Of a DNA stretch of 6,191 nt, positions 1 to 5,702 are shown one piece after another. Position 1 is the stretch's first letter. Every line of letters starts with the position of its first letter. The stretch covers positions 1 to 6,191 of the forward strand of contig CAKTGD010000096.1 of the NCBI GenBank assembly GCA_934561335.1, written 5' to 3'. This stretch comes from an uncultured Oscillospiraceae bacterium (GTDB lineage Bacteria > Bacillota_A > Clostridia > Oscillospirales > Oscillospiraceae). The notes beneath the pieces are model-generated. The model searched no databases. It had not been told where the DNA came from and saw only the letters and a list, made by a program, of their open reading frames with translations. Made by a program: the position numbers and the translations under genes.

Positions 1-650
1 TCTGCATGGTGCTGACCACGCTGCTGGTGGTGCTGCCGGTGGGCGTGTGCGCGGCGGTATACCTGACGGAGTACGCTCAAAACCGGAAGCTGGTGGCGGC
101 CATCGAATACACCGCCGAGACGCTGTCCGGTATCCCCTCCATCATCTACGGACTGGTGGGGCAGATGTTCTTCTGCCAATTTCTGGGGATGAAGAAATCC
201 CTGATCGCCGGTGCCATGACGCTGGTCATCATGAACCTGCCCACCATCATGCGCACCACGCAGGAGAGCCTCAAGACCGTGCCCCAGAGCTACCGGGAGG
301 GCGCGTTCGGCCTTGGCGCGGGGAAGTGGCGCACCATCCGAACGGTGGTGCTGCCCGGCTGCGTGGACGGCGTCATCACCGGCTGTATTCTGGCGGTGGG
401 ACGCATACTGGGCGAGACGGCGGCGCTGCTGTATACGGCGGGCTTTGCCCACACGTTGTACAGTACGCTGGGCGAGACGCTGGAGGGCTCCGGTGCCACG
501 CTGTCGGTGGCGCTGTACGTCTACGCCAAGGAACAGGGCGAGTTCGATGTGGCCTTTGCCATTGCCGCCATCCTGATGGCGCTGGCGCTGCTCATCAATC
601 TGGCCGCCGGCCTGACAGGACGGTATTTCAAGAAACGGAGGAGCCTATGA
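1..650 (+). CDS. pstA: Phosphate ABC transporter permease PstA (5' partial)
   Basis: This is one of the two membrane permease subunits of the high-affinity PstSCAB phosphate importer; it pairs with PstC and receives energy from PstB. The reading frame is open from the window edge. The first ATG (base 6) is internal, because about 215 residues are visible against a usual 270-300, so roughly the first 60-80 residues are missing. Hydrophobic segments lie near bases 6-70, 117-185, 195-255, 355-415 and 550-625. The cytoplasmic coupling loop that docks on the ATPase is clear at about bases 297-356: [11 protein letters not shown] followed by RTIRTVVLP, matching the EAA-loop pattern of ABC permeases. 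[10 protein letters not shown] shortly after is typical of PstA/PstC. The stop overlaps the pstB start by four bases (ATGA, 647-650), showing co-translation. PstA rather than PstC is chosen because pstB follows directly; this is the usual order and not independent proof. Confidence 0.94.
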   Translation, partial: CMVLTTLLVVLPVGVCAAVYLTEYAQNRKLVAAIEYTAETLSGIPSIIYGLVGQMFFCQFLGMKKSLIAGAMTLVIMNLPTIMRTTQESLKTVPQSYREGAFGLGAGKWRTIRTVVLPGCVDGVITGCILAVGRILGETAALLYTAGFAHTLYSTLGETLEGSGATLSVALYVYAKEQGEFDVAFAIAAILMALALLINLAAGLTGRYFKKRRSL

Positions 651-1402
651 GCGATATTATTACCGTAAACGACCTGAATTTGTGGTACGGCCCCACGCAG
701 GCGCTGCACCATGTCAGTATGGACATTCCGGAAAAGAGCATCACCGCCCTTATTGGACCCTCCGGCTGCGGCAAGTCCACCTTTCTCAAGACGCTGGACC
801 GGATGAACGATTTGATCCCCGGCGTGCGCATTACCGGCGAGGTCTGCTATCAGGGACAGGATATCTTTTCTCCCTCGGTGGATGTGAGCCACCTGCGCAA
901 GGAAATCGGCATGGTGTTTCAGAAACCCAACCCCTTTCCCATGAGCATCTATGACAACATCGCCTATGGCCCCCGTACCCACGGGATACGGAATAAGGTG
1001 AAGCTGGATGACATTGTGGAGCAGTCGCTGCGCGGCGCTGCCATCTGGGATGAGGTGAAGGACCGGCTGAAAAAATCGGCGCTGGGTCTGTCCGGCGGCC
1101 AGCAGCAGCGCCTGTGCATTGCCCGTGCGCTGGCAGTGGAGCCTCGGGTGCTGCTGATGGATGAGCCTACCAGCGCACTGGATCCCATTTCCACGTCCAA
1201 GATAGAAGAGCTTGCCACGGAGCTGAAAGAGCGGTATACTATTATTATTGTAACGCACAACATGCAGCAGGCTGCCCGCATCTCTGACCGAACCGCCTTT
1301 TTCCTGCTGGGTGAGCTGGTGGAATACGGCGATACCGAGCAGATCTTTGCCCAGCCCCGGGATAAGCGGACGGAGGATTATATCACAGGGAGGTTCGGAT
1401 AA
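647..1402 (+). CDS. pstB: Phosphate ABC transporter ATP-binding protein PstB
   Basis: This 251-residue ATPase powers phosphate import through PstC/PstA at the inner face of the membrane. All ABC motifs are present in order: Walker [10 protein letters not shown] (residues 37-45), Q-loop Q92 in [15 protein letters not shown], signature LSGGQQQR (148-155), Walker B VLLMDEP (168-174), D-loop SALD (176-179) and switch histidine H204 in [23 protein letters not shown] and the ending DYITGRFG are PstB hallmarks that set it apart from other ABC ATPases, and the length is normal for the family. The frame is open upstream to base 47, but ATG 647 is the start: it is preceded by GGAGGAG (637-643), it overlaps the pstA stop, and protein homology begins there. 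The stop directly abuts phoU. No key residue is missing. Confidence 0.98.
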   Translation: MSDIITVNDLNLWYGPTQALHHVSMDIPEKSITALIGPSGCGKSTFLKTLDRMNDLIPGVRITGEVCYQGQDIFSPSVDVSHLRKEIGMVFQKPNPFPMSIYDNIAYGPRTHGIRNKVKLDDIVEQSLRGAAIWDEVKDRLKKSALGLSGGQQQRLCIARALAVEPRVLLMDEPTSALDPISTSKIEELATELKERYTIIIVTHNMQQAARISDRTAFFLLGELVEYGDTEQIFAQPRDKRTEDYITGRFG

Positions 1403-2056
1403 ATGAGAAGCCGTTTTGATGAGCAGCTGGGGCTGCTGAACCGTGAACTAATCGAGATGGGCGCGCTGTGTGAAGAGGTGATTGCCTCCGCCGCAAAGGC
1501 GCTGCTGGAGGGCGACACAGCGCTGGCCGCAGAGGTAAAGCCGCGGGCGGGCGAGATCGACCGCAAGGAGCGGGATATCGAATCGCTGTGCCTGAAGCTG
1601 CTGCTTCAGCAGCAGCCGGTGGCCCGCGATTTGCGCCAGATTTCTGCCGCGCTGAAAATGATTACCGACATGGAGCGTATCGGGGATCAGGCCGAGGATA
1701 TTGCAGAGATCGTGGGCTTTTTGAAGGGACGCTCCGGCGAGGAGTGTGCCTTTGTAGGGCATATGGCCCGCGCCGTCATCTCTATGGTCACGCTCAGCGT
1801 GGATGCCTATGTGCACCGCGATACGGCGCTGGCCCGAGAAGTCATTGCGCAGGACGATGTGGTGGATGCGGATTTCAGCCATGTAAAAGCGGCGCTGATC
1901 GACTGGATCGCCCGGCGGCCTGAGGACGGCGAGTATGCGCTGGACCTTCTGATGATTGCAAAGTATCTGGAACGCATCGGCGACCACGCCACCAACGTTG
2001 CCGAGTGGGTGGTGTTTGCCGTTACCGGCGTTCATAACGGGGAGGAAATAACATGA
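1403..2056 (+). CDS. phoU: Phosphate signalling complex protein PhoU
   Basis: PhoU is a cytoplasmic helical-bundle protein. In studied bacteria it connects the Pst transporter to the PhoR kinase and represses the Pho response when phosphate is plentiful. The 217 residues show the expected internal duplication of two three-helix bundles. Each carries the metal-binding family motif: ERIGDQAEDIAE at residues 91-102 and ERIGDHATNVAEWV at 190-203. QQPVARDLRQISAALKMITD (71-90) is also characteristic. ATG 1403 comes directly after the pstB stop, with AGGGAGG (1387-1393) nine bases upstream inside the pstB end. The stop overlaps the response regulator start (ATGA 2053-2056). The position between pstB and the phoB/phoR-type pair fits a role as the link between uptake and signalling. 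Confidence 0.96.
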   Translation: MRSRFDEQLGLLNRELIEMGALCEEVIASAAKALLEGDTALAAEVKPRAGEIDRKERDIESLCLKLLLQQQPVARDLRQISAALKMITDMERIGDQAEDIAEIVGFLKGRSGEECAFVGHMARAVISMVTLSVDAYVHRDTALAREVIAQDDVVDADFSHVKAALIDWIARRPEDGEYALDLLMIAKYLERIGDHATNVAEWVVFAVTGVHNGEEIT

Positions 2057-2727
2057 TCTGGTGTGTGGAGGACGACAGCGGCATCCGCGAGATCGAGGTA
2101 TATACCCTCAATTCCACCGGCTTTGAGGCACGTGGCTTTGCTGACGGAGACAGCTTCCGCGCCGCGCTGGAGACAGAGCTGCCGGAGCTTGTGCTGCTGG
2201 ATGTAATGCTGCCCGGCGAGGACGGTGTGTCGCTGCTGCGCTTTTTACGCCAGACACCGCGTACCCGCGCCATTCCCGTGATCATGGCCACGGCCAAGGG
2301 GATGGAATATGACAAGATCCAGAGCCTTGATCTGGGGGCGGACGACTATCTTGTTAAGCCCTTTGGCATGATGGAAATGGTCTCCCGCGTCAAGGCTGTG
2401 CTGCGCCGCTGCGCGCCTGCACAGCAGGACCGATGCCTTTCCGGCGGCGGTGTGACGCTGGACCCGGATCGCCATATCGTTACGGCGGCGGGGGAGCGGG
2501 TGAGCCTGACATACAAGGAATTTGAGCTGCTGCGCCTGTTTTTGTCCCATCCCGGCATGGCATTCACCCGGGATCAGCTGTTCAATGACGTCTGGGGCGC
2601 GGACTATGTGGGCGAGAGCCGCACCGTGGATATGCACATCCGCACCCTGCGCCAGAAGCTTGGCGTGTGCGGCGGCTGCATCGCTACAGTGCGGGGTGTT
2701 GGCTACCGCTGGGAGGCGAAGGCATGA
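2053..2727 (+). CDS. phoB: PhoB/PhoP-type response regulator (OmpR family)
   Basis: This two-component transcription factor has 224 residues and is expected to be phosphorylated by the kinase encoded next, then to bind Pho promoters. The receiver domain spans residues 1-117: acidic pocket E6/D7/D8, phosphoacceptor D50 in LVLLDVMLPGEDG, switch T80 in VIMATAKG, and K102 in DDYLVKPF. The OmpR-type winged helix spans about 128-222, with SLTYKEFELLRLFLSHPG, the recognition-helix region SRTVDMHIRTLRQKLG, and the wing ending TVRGVGYRW. All catalytic residues are present. GGAGG at 2041-2045 sits seven bases before ATG 2053, supporting this start. The gene overlaps phoU by four bases and the kinase by four bases. 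Family membership is certain; the PhoB role rests on the pst/phoU neighbours, since many Firmicutes name the orthologue PhoP. Confidence 0.93.
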   Translation: MIWCVEDDSGIREIEVYTLNSTGFEARGFADGDSFRAALETELPELVLLDVMLPGEDGVSLLRFLRQTPRTRAIPVIMATAKGMEYDKIQSLDLGADDYLVKPFGMMEMVSRVKAVLRRCAPAQQDRCLSGGGVTLDPDRHIVTAAGERVSLTYKEFELLRLFLSHPGMAFTRDQLFNDVWGADYVGESRTVDMHIRTLRQKLGVCGGCIATVRGVGYRWEAKA

Positions 2728-4385
2728 CAAAAAAGATTTTTCATTCCATGATCATCACGGCCGGTGCAGTGCTGCTGGCCAGCATGGTGATTATTATGGG
2801 ATGCCTTTACGAATATTTCTGCGGCGTGCAGGAAAAGCAGCTCCGCGATGAGCTGGGTCTTGCTGCCGCCGCTGTGGAGCAGGGGGGAGAGGACTATCTC
2901 CGTGCCCTGCATTCTGATCGTTACCGTCTGACATGGGTGGCGGCGGACGGCACCGTGCTGTACGACACGCAGGCGGACCCCTCCGCCATGGAGAACCATG
3001 CCCAGCGGCAGGAGATTCAGCAGGCGCTGCTGGCAGGGCAGGGTGAGTCCAGCCGCTACTCCGCCACGCTGCTGGAAAAAACACTTTACAGTGCCCAGCG
3101 CCTGACGGATGGTACCGTGCTGCGGATTTCCATCAGCCGCGCTACGGCAGGCGTGCTGGTGTTTGGGATGCTTCAGCCCTTCCTGATTGTTCTGGCGGCG
3201 GCGCTGGCGCTGTCGGCGGTGCTGGCCAAGCGCTTGGCCCGTCATATTGTGGAGCCGCTCAACAGCCTTGATCTGGAGCATCCGCTGGACAATGATACCT
3301 ATGAAGAGCTGTCGCCGCTTCTGGGCCGCATCAACCAGCAGCGCCGCCAGATCGATGCCCACATGCGGGAGTTGCAGCGCAGGCGTGAGGAGTTTGATCA
3401 GATCACCGGCAATATGAAGGAGGGGCTTGTGCTCCTGAACCGGCAGGGGAATATCCTCAGCATAAACCCGGCGGCCCGCACGCTGTTCCACGCCGATTCT
3501 GCCTGCCTTGGGCAGGATTTCCTGACCCTTGAGCGCAGCAGCGATGTAAGCCACGCGCTGCAAAGCGCCATAACACAGGGCCACAGCGAGATCCATACCA
3601 TGCGGGGCAGCCGTGAGTATCAGATGGATATCAGCCGCATTGAATCCGATGGCGTGGCCACCGGCGCGGTTGTGCTTGCCTTTGATGTGACGGAGCAGGC
3701 GCTGGCGCAGCGCAGTCGCCGCGAATTCACCGCCAATGTATCCCACGAACTGAAAACGCCGCTGCAATCCATTATGGGCAGCGCTGAGCTGATGGAGAAC
3801 GGTCTGGTCAAGGCGGAGGATATGCCACGGTTTGTCGGACGCATCCGCAGCGAGGCCGCCCGTCTGGTCACGCTGATTGAGGATATTATCCGCCTGTCCC
3901 AGTTGGATGAGGGGATGGAAATGCCTGTTGAGCCGGTGGAGCTTCACGCGCTGGCAGAGGAAACGGCTGCCTCTCTGGGCGAGGCGGCCAACGCCAAAAA
4001 TGTGACGCTGTCCGTTACCGGCGGTACGGTCACGGTGCACAGTGTACGCCGTCTTCTGTCCGAAATCGCCTATAACCTGTGCGATAATGCCATCAAATAT
4101 AATGTTCCCGGCGGCAGCGTCACGCTGGATGTGTCGCCCTGTCAGGGCGGCGCGATGCTGACGGTGTCCGACACCGGGATCGGCATTCCGCCGGAGCATC
4201 AAAACCGTGTGTTCGAGCGGTTCTATCGTGTGGATAAAAGCCATTCCCGCCAGAGCGGGGGGACGGGACTGGGATTGTCCATTGTCAAGCATGCGGTGCA
4301 GGATCTGAATGGCACCATCCATCTGGATAGCCAGCCCGGAAAGGGTACATCCATTCAGGTGACCGTTCCCGACAGGGATGTATAA
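2724..4385 (+). CDS. phoR: PhoR-type sensor histidine kinase with PAS domain
   Basis: This membrane sensor kinase of 553 residues is expected to phosphorylate and dephosphorylate the PhoB-type regulator. TM1 is about residues 8-30, an extracytoplasmic region of about 110 residues follows (31-142), and TM2 is about 143-167. Next come a short linker where a HAMP domain would sit but only a weak match is visible (about 168-215), a charged helix and a PAS domain (about 225-325). The HisKA domain has phosphoacceptor H341 in NVSHELKTPLQSI, with E342 and T345 forming the E-x-x-T phosphatase motif. The ATPase domain shows the N box NLCDNAIKYN (451-460), DTGIGI (483-488), FERFYR (497-502) and GGTGLGLSI (512-520). 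ATG 2724 overlaps the phoB stop (ATGA) and has GGGAGG at 2711-2716. The PhoR role is inferred from the operon and domain order; what the outer region senses, if anything, cannot be read from the sequence. Confidence 0.93.
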   Translation: MTKKIFHSMIITAGAVLLASMVIIMGCLYEYFCGVQEKQLRDELGLAAAAVEQGGEDYLRALHSDRYRLTWVAADGTVLYDTQADPSAMENHAQRQEIQQALLAGQGESSRYSATLLEKTLYSAQRLTDGTVLRISISRATAGVLVFGMLQPFLIVLAAALALSAVLAKRLARHIVEPLNSLDLEHPLDNDTYEELSPLLGRINQQRRQIDAHMRELQRRREEFDQITGNMKEGLVLLNRQGNILSINPAARTLFHADSACLGQDFLTLERSSDVSHALQSAITQGHSEIHTMRGSREYQMDISRIESDGVATGAVVLAFDVTEQALAQRSRREFTANVSHELKTPLQSIMGSAELMENGLVKAEDMPRFVGRIRSEAARLVTLIEDIIRLSQLDEGMEMPVEPVELHALAEETAASLGEAANAKNVTLSVTGGTVTVHSVRRLLSEIAYNLCDNAIKYNVPGGSVTLDVSPCQGGAMLTVSDTGIGIPPEHQNRVFERFYRVDKSHSRQSGGTGLGLSIVKHAVQDLNGTIHLDSQPGKGTSIQVTVPDRDV

Positions 4386-4417
4386 AAAACCGGAGGCTAT
4401 CAAGCCTCCGTTTTTTT
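4384..4417. terminator. Bidirectional intrinsic terminator between convergent operons
   Basis: A perfect 8-bp stem (CGGAGGCT 4391-4398 with AGCCTCCG 4403-4410) closes a 4-base loop ATCA. T7 (4411-4417) follows on the plus strand, and A6 (4384-4389) precedes it, giving a U run on the minus-strand transcript. It therefore fits an intrinsic terminator in both directions. It lies just after the phoR stop, and its A run overlaps that stop codon. On the other strand it begins six bases past the stop of the alkyltransferase-like gene. The 37 bases between the two genes hold nothing else. Confidence 0.93.
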
Positions 4418-4422
4418 ACACA

Positions 4423-4734
4423 TTACGGCGTCCAGCGAAAGCGTTTCATATCCACATGGGTACTGTCCCGCAGCGTAACGCCTTCCGCCTCCAGCAGCGC
4501 CCTCTGCTCAGACCAGTGCGGCGCCAGCCGCCCATCGTGGGTCACCACCCGGTGGCAGGGATAGTCGCCGTAAGACTGAGAGCGGCTCAGTACGCGGCCT
4601 ACCATACGGGCGTTTCGTTCCCGCCCGATCAGCGCGGCGATTTGCCCGTAGGAAGCCACCCGTCCTTCCGGAATCTCCGCCACGGCGGAGAGAATCTCGT
4701 AGATAAGACGCTCATCCACCACTGAATGCTTCAT
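4423..4734 (-). CDS. Alkyltransferase-like / MGMT-domain protein retaining the PCHR cysteine
   Basis: This 103-residue protein consists only of the C-terminal DNA-binding domain of O6-alkylguanine-DNA alkyltransferases, which act on O6-alkylated guanine in DNA. Visible features are IPEGRVASYGQIA (21-33) with Y29 (the base-flipping tyrosine position), R43 (the arginine finger position), PCHRVV (59-64) with C60 and H61, and LLEAEG with E84. The Cys-His-Glu set of active methyltransferases thus looks complete. Length and the ending HVDMKRFRW resemble alkyltransferase-like (ATL) proteins, but those usually have Trp in place of this cysteine. The usual Asn-hinge position upstream of PCHR appears to be Ser (S52). 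ATG 4734 is preferred over an in-frame GTG at 4749: GGGAGG (4742-4747) lies seven bases before the ATG, and ATGA overlaps the barstar stop. Family is certain; whether it transfers alkyl groups or only flags lesions is open. Confidence 0.9.
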   Translation of the reverse strand: MKHSVVDERLIYEILSAVAEIPEGRVASYGQIAALIGRERNARMVGRVLSRSQSYGDYPCHRVVTHDGRLAPHWSEQRALLEAEGVTLRDSTHVDMKRFRWTP

Positions 4735-5006
4735 GGCGTATCCTCCCACACGGCGGAAAACTGCGGATTTTCCACCGCGCAGTCTGCCAGCACCTGCCGA
4801 AAGGCCGCCGCATAGCCGCCCAACGTTGCCTCAAGCGCCGGGCCGCTGCGGATTATCAGCTCAGCCTCCGTTCCCGGCTCGCTCAGGCAATCGTACAGGG
4901 CGTCCAGATTGCCGCCGTACCAGTCGGGAAGCTGAAGCCCCGCCGCCAGCGCCTGATGCAGAGCCTCGCGGCTGCCGATGCTTTTTCCGTCCAGAATAAA
5001 GCGCAT
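4731..5006 (-). CDS. Barstar-family ribonuclease inhibitor (immunity protein)
   Basis: This 91-residue cytoplasmic protein is expected to bind and block the barnase-type ribonuclease encoded immediately upstream, protecting the producing cell. The family signature is clear: ALHQALAAGLQLPDWYGGNL followed by DALYDCL (residues 15-41). It aligns without gaps to Bacillus amyloliquefaciens barstar in this region (recalled sequence), keeping D35, D39 and C40. Barstar Tyr29 is Trp here and Trp38 is Tyr, both conservative aromatic changes. The helix carrying barstar Glu76 and Glu80 appears as FRQVLAD (69-75), placing Gln71 and Asp75 at those positions; this part of the alignment is less sure. The start at 5006 lies two bases past the ribonuclease stop, with GGAGG seven bases upstream. 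The stop overlaps the next start by ATGA. Function follows from family plus pairing with the nuclease gene. Confidence 0.94.
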   Translation of the reverse strand: MRFILDGKSIGSREALHQALAAGLQLPDWYGGNLDALYDCLSEPGTEAELIIRSGPALEATLGGYAAAFRQVLADCAVENPQFSAVWEDTP

Positions 5007-5020
5007 GGTTACTCCTCCCC
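5007..5020 (-). promoter_or_regulatory. Barstar ribosome binding site embedded in the ribonuclease stop region
   Basis: On the minus strand GGGGAGGAG (5020 to 5012) forms the last three sense codons (Gly-Glu-Glu) of the ribonuclease gene and also the Shine-Dalgarno site for barstar. GGAGG is seven bases before ATG 5006. The ribonuclease TAA occupies 5011-5009. Ribosomes finishing the nuclease therefore stop on top of the inhibitor start, which favours coupled synthesis of the immunity protein. Confidence 0.8.
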
Positions 5021-5533
5021 ATACAGCAGCTCAAAGCTCTCATAGTGGTTGGCGGTATAATAGATAAGCCCATCGTTGGAAAATACGATTCGTTCCGCGC
5101 CGCGCCTGTCCGCGCCCAATGTATTGATGTCGCACTCGGTGTAGGTGCGGCCCGGCTTTTCCGGAAGCAGTCCCTCATAGTTGCCGAACCGGCTTCCTCC
5201 GATGCATTTGCCGGGTGCATACGGTTCCAGTGAGCCGCCGTTCCAGCCCAGCGCCTGCGCCTCTTTTTTGGTGATAAAATTGTCTGGCAGATGGCCATAG
5301 GTGTGGATATACAGCGCAACCTCGTCCTTTGTGGTGTAGCTGCCCGCCTCATCCGGCGCGTCACTGTCCGTCTCCTGCTGCTGTATGTCGCCGGAACCCC
5401 CGTCCTCCGACAGTGTCTCCTGCTGCGGCGGCTGAACGCCGGTGACAAACGCAGTGCTGAAGTCGCTGCCGCAGCCGACCAGTGCCAGCAGCATGGTCAG
5501 CGCCAGAAGCCATGCTGCCCATCTCTTTTTCAT
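5009..5533 (-). CDS. Barnase-family ribonuclease lipoprotein
   Basis: This predicted exported guanyl-specific-type RNase has 174 residues. Residues 1-21 form a lipoprotein signal (KKR, hydrophobic core, lipobox LVGC with C21). Residues 22-65 are a Gly/Gln/Asp/Glu-rich linker, and about 66-171 form the nuclease domain. Strong barnase matches include LPDNFITKKEAQALGW (82-97), APGKCIGG (106-113), PGRTYTECDIN (127-137), ERIVFSNDGLIYYT (147-160) and NHYESF (162-167). Barnase catalytic positions map to K89 (Lys27), E133 (Glu73, general base), R143 or R144 (Arg83), R148 (Arg87) and H163 (His102, general acid), so it should be active. Barnase Arg59 is Tyr119 and His18 is Gly80 here. ATG 5533 is chosen for GGGAGG at 5542-5547 and because MKKRW starts the signal; an ATG at 5569 lies over the likely -10 box. 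Barstar follows two bases on. Surface tethering is predicted from the lipobox, since classical barnase is freely secreted. Confidence 0.93.
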   Translation of the reverse strand: MKKRWAAWLLALTMLLALVGCGSDFSTAFVTGVQPPQQETLSEDGGSGDIQQQETDSDAPDEAGSYTTKDEVALYIHTYGHLPDNFITKKEAQALGWNGGSLEPYAPGKCIGGSRFGNYEGLLPEKPGRTYTECDINTLGADRRGAERIVFSNDGLIYYTANHYESFELLYGEE

Positions 5534-5564
5534 CTGCGCATCCTCCCAGATTTTATTTGCCGAT

Positions 5565-5593
5565 ATCATACCACGGCTTCCGGGGAAAATCTA
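5565..5593 (-). promoter_or_regulatory. Candidate extended -10 promoter of the ribonuclease-barstar cassette
   Basis: On the minus strand TATGAT (plus-strand 5565-5570) is one base from the consensus TATAAT and is preceded by TGG, giving the TG-N extended -10 arrangement. The hexamer 17 bases upstream is TAGATT (5588-5593), a weak -35 with three of six matches, as is common with extended -10 promoters. Initiation about seven bases downstream would leave a leader of about 25 bases carrying the GGGAGG site. It lies in the only gap ahead of the cassette, after the hairpin at 5626-5656. This is a pattern call only. Confidence 0.6.
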
Positions 5594-5625
5594 CCCCCGA
5601 TTCTGCTTACTTCCGGACGGAGAAG

Positions 5626-5656
5626 AAAGGAGCGCCGCAGTCCGCGGCGCTCCTTT
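5626..5656 (-). terminator. Hairpin terminator after adenine deaminase
   Basis: AAAGGAGCGCCGC (5626-5638) pairs perfectly with GCGGCGCTCCTTT (5644-5656), a 13-bp stem around the 5-base loop AGTCC. It lies 46 bases past the adenine deaminase stop on the minus strand and ahead of the ribonuclease promoter. In that direction the stem ends in TTT and is followed by CTTCT, so the U run is interrupted. Termination is likely from stem strength and placement, but some readthrough into the cassette is possible. Confidence 0.75.
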
Positions 5657-5702
5657 TCGACTGGCTGAAAGCCGATTGCTTTTTTGAAAACGGATATGCG
5701 AC

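Noticed and set aside
47..646. A 200-codon upstream extension in frame with pstB
   Set aside because: It overlaps pstA in another frame with Arg/His/Gly-rich nonsense protein; the PstB homology, binding site and ATGA overlap all point to 647.
521..1258. A minus-strand open frame of 245 codons opposite pstA/pstB
   Set aside because: It is a shadow of real coding sequence with no recognisable domain, and is fully explained by the plus-strand genes.
2703..4403. A minus-strand open frame of 566 codons covering the whole kinase gene
   Set aside because: It lies antisense to an undoubted histidine kinase, its translation shows no recognisable domain, and long antisense frames are expected from the codon bias of GC-rich genes.
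4735..4749. GTG at 4749 as a start five codons earlier for the alkyltransferase-like gene
   Set aside because: It would place the strong GGGAGG site inside the coding region and lose the ATGA coupling; no binding site as good lies ahead of it.
5534..5569. ATG at 5569 as a start 12 codons earlier for the ribonuclease lipoprotein
   Set aside because: It overlaps the candidate -10 box, would put GGGAGG inside the gene, and would add residues ahead of a normal lipoprotein signal.
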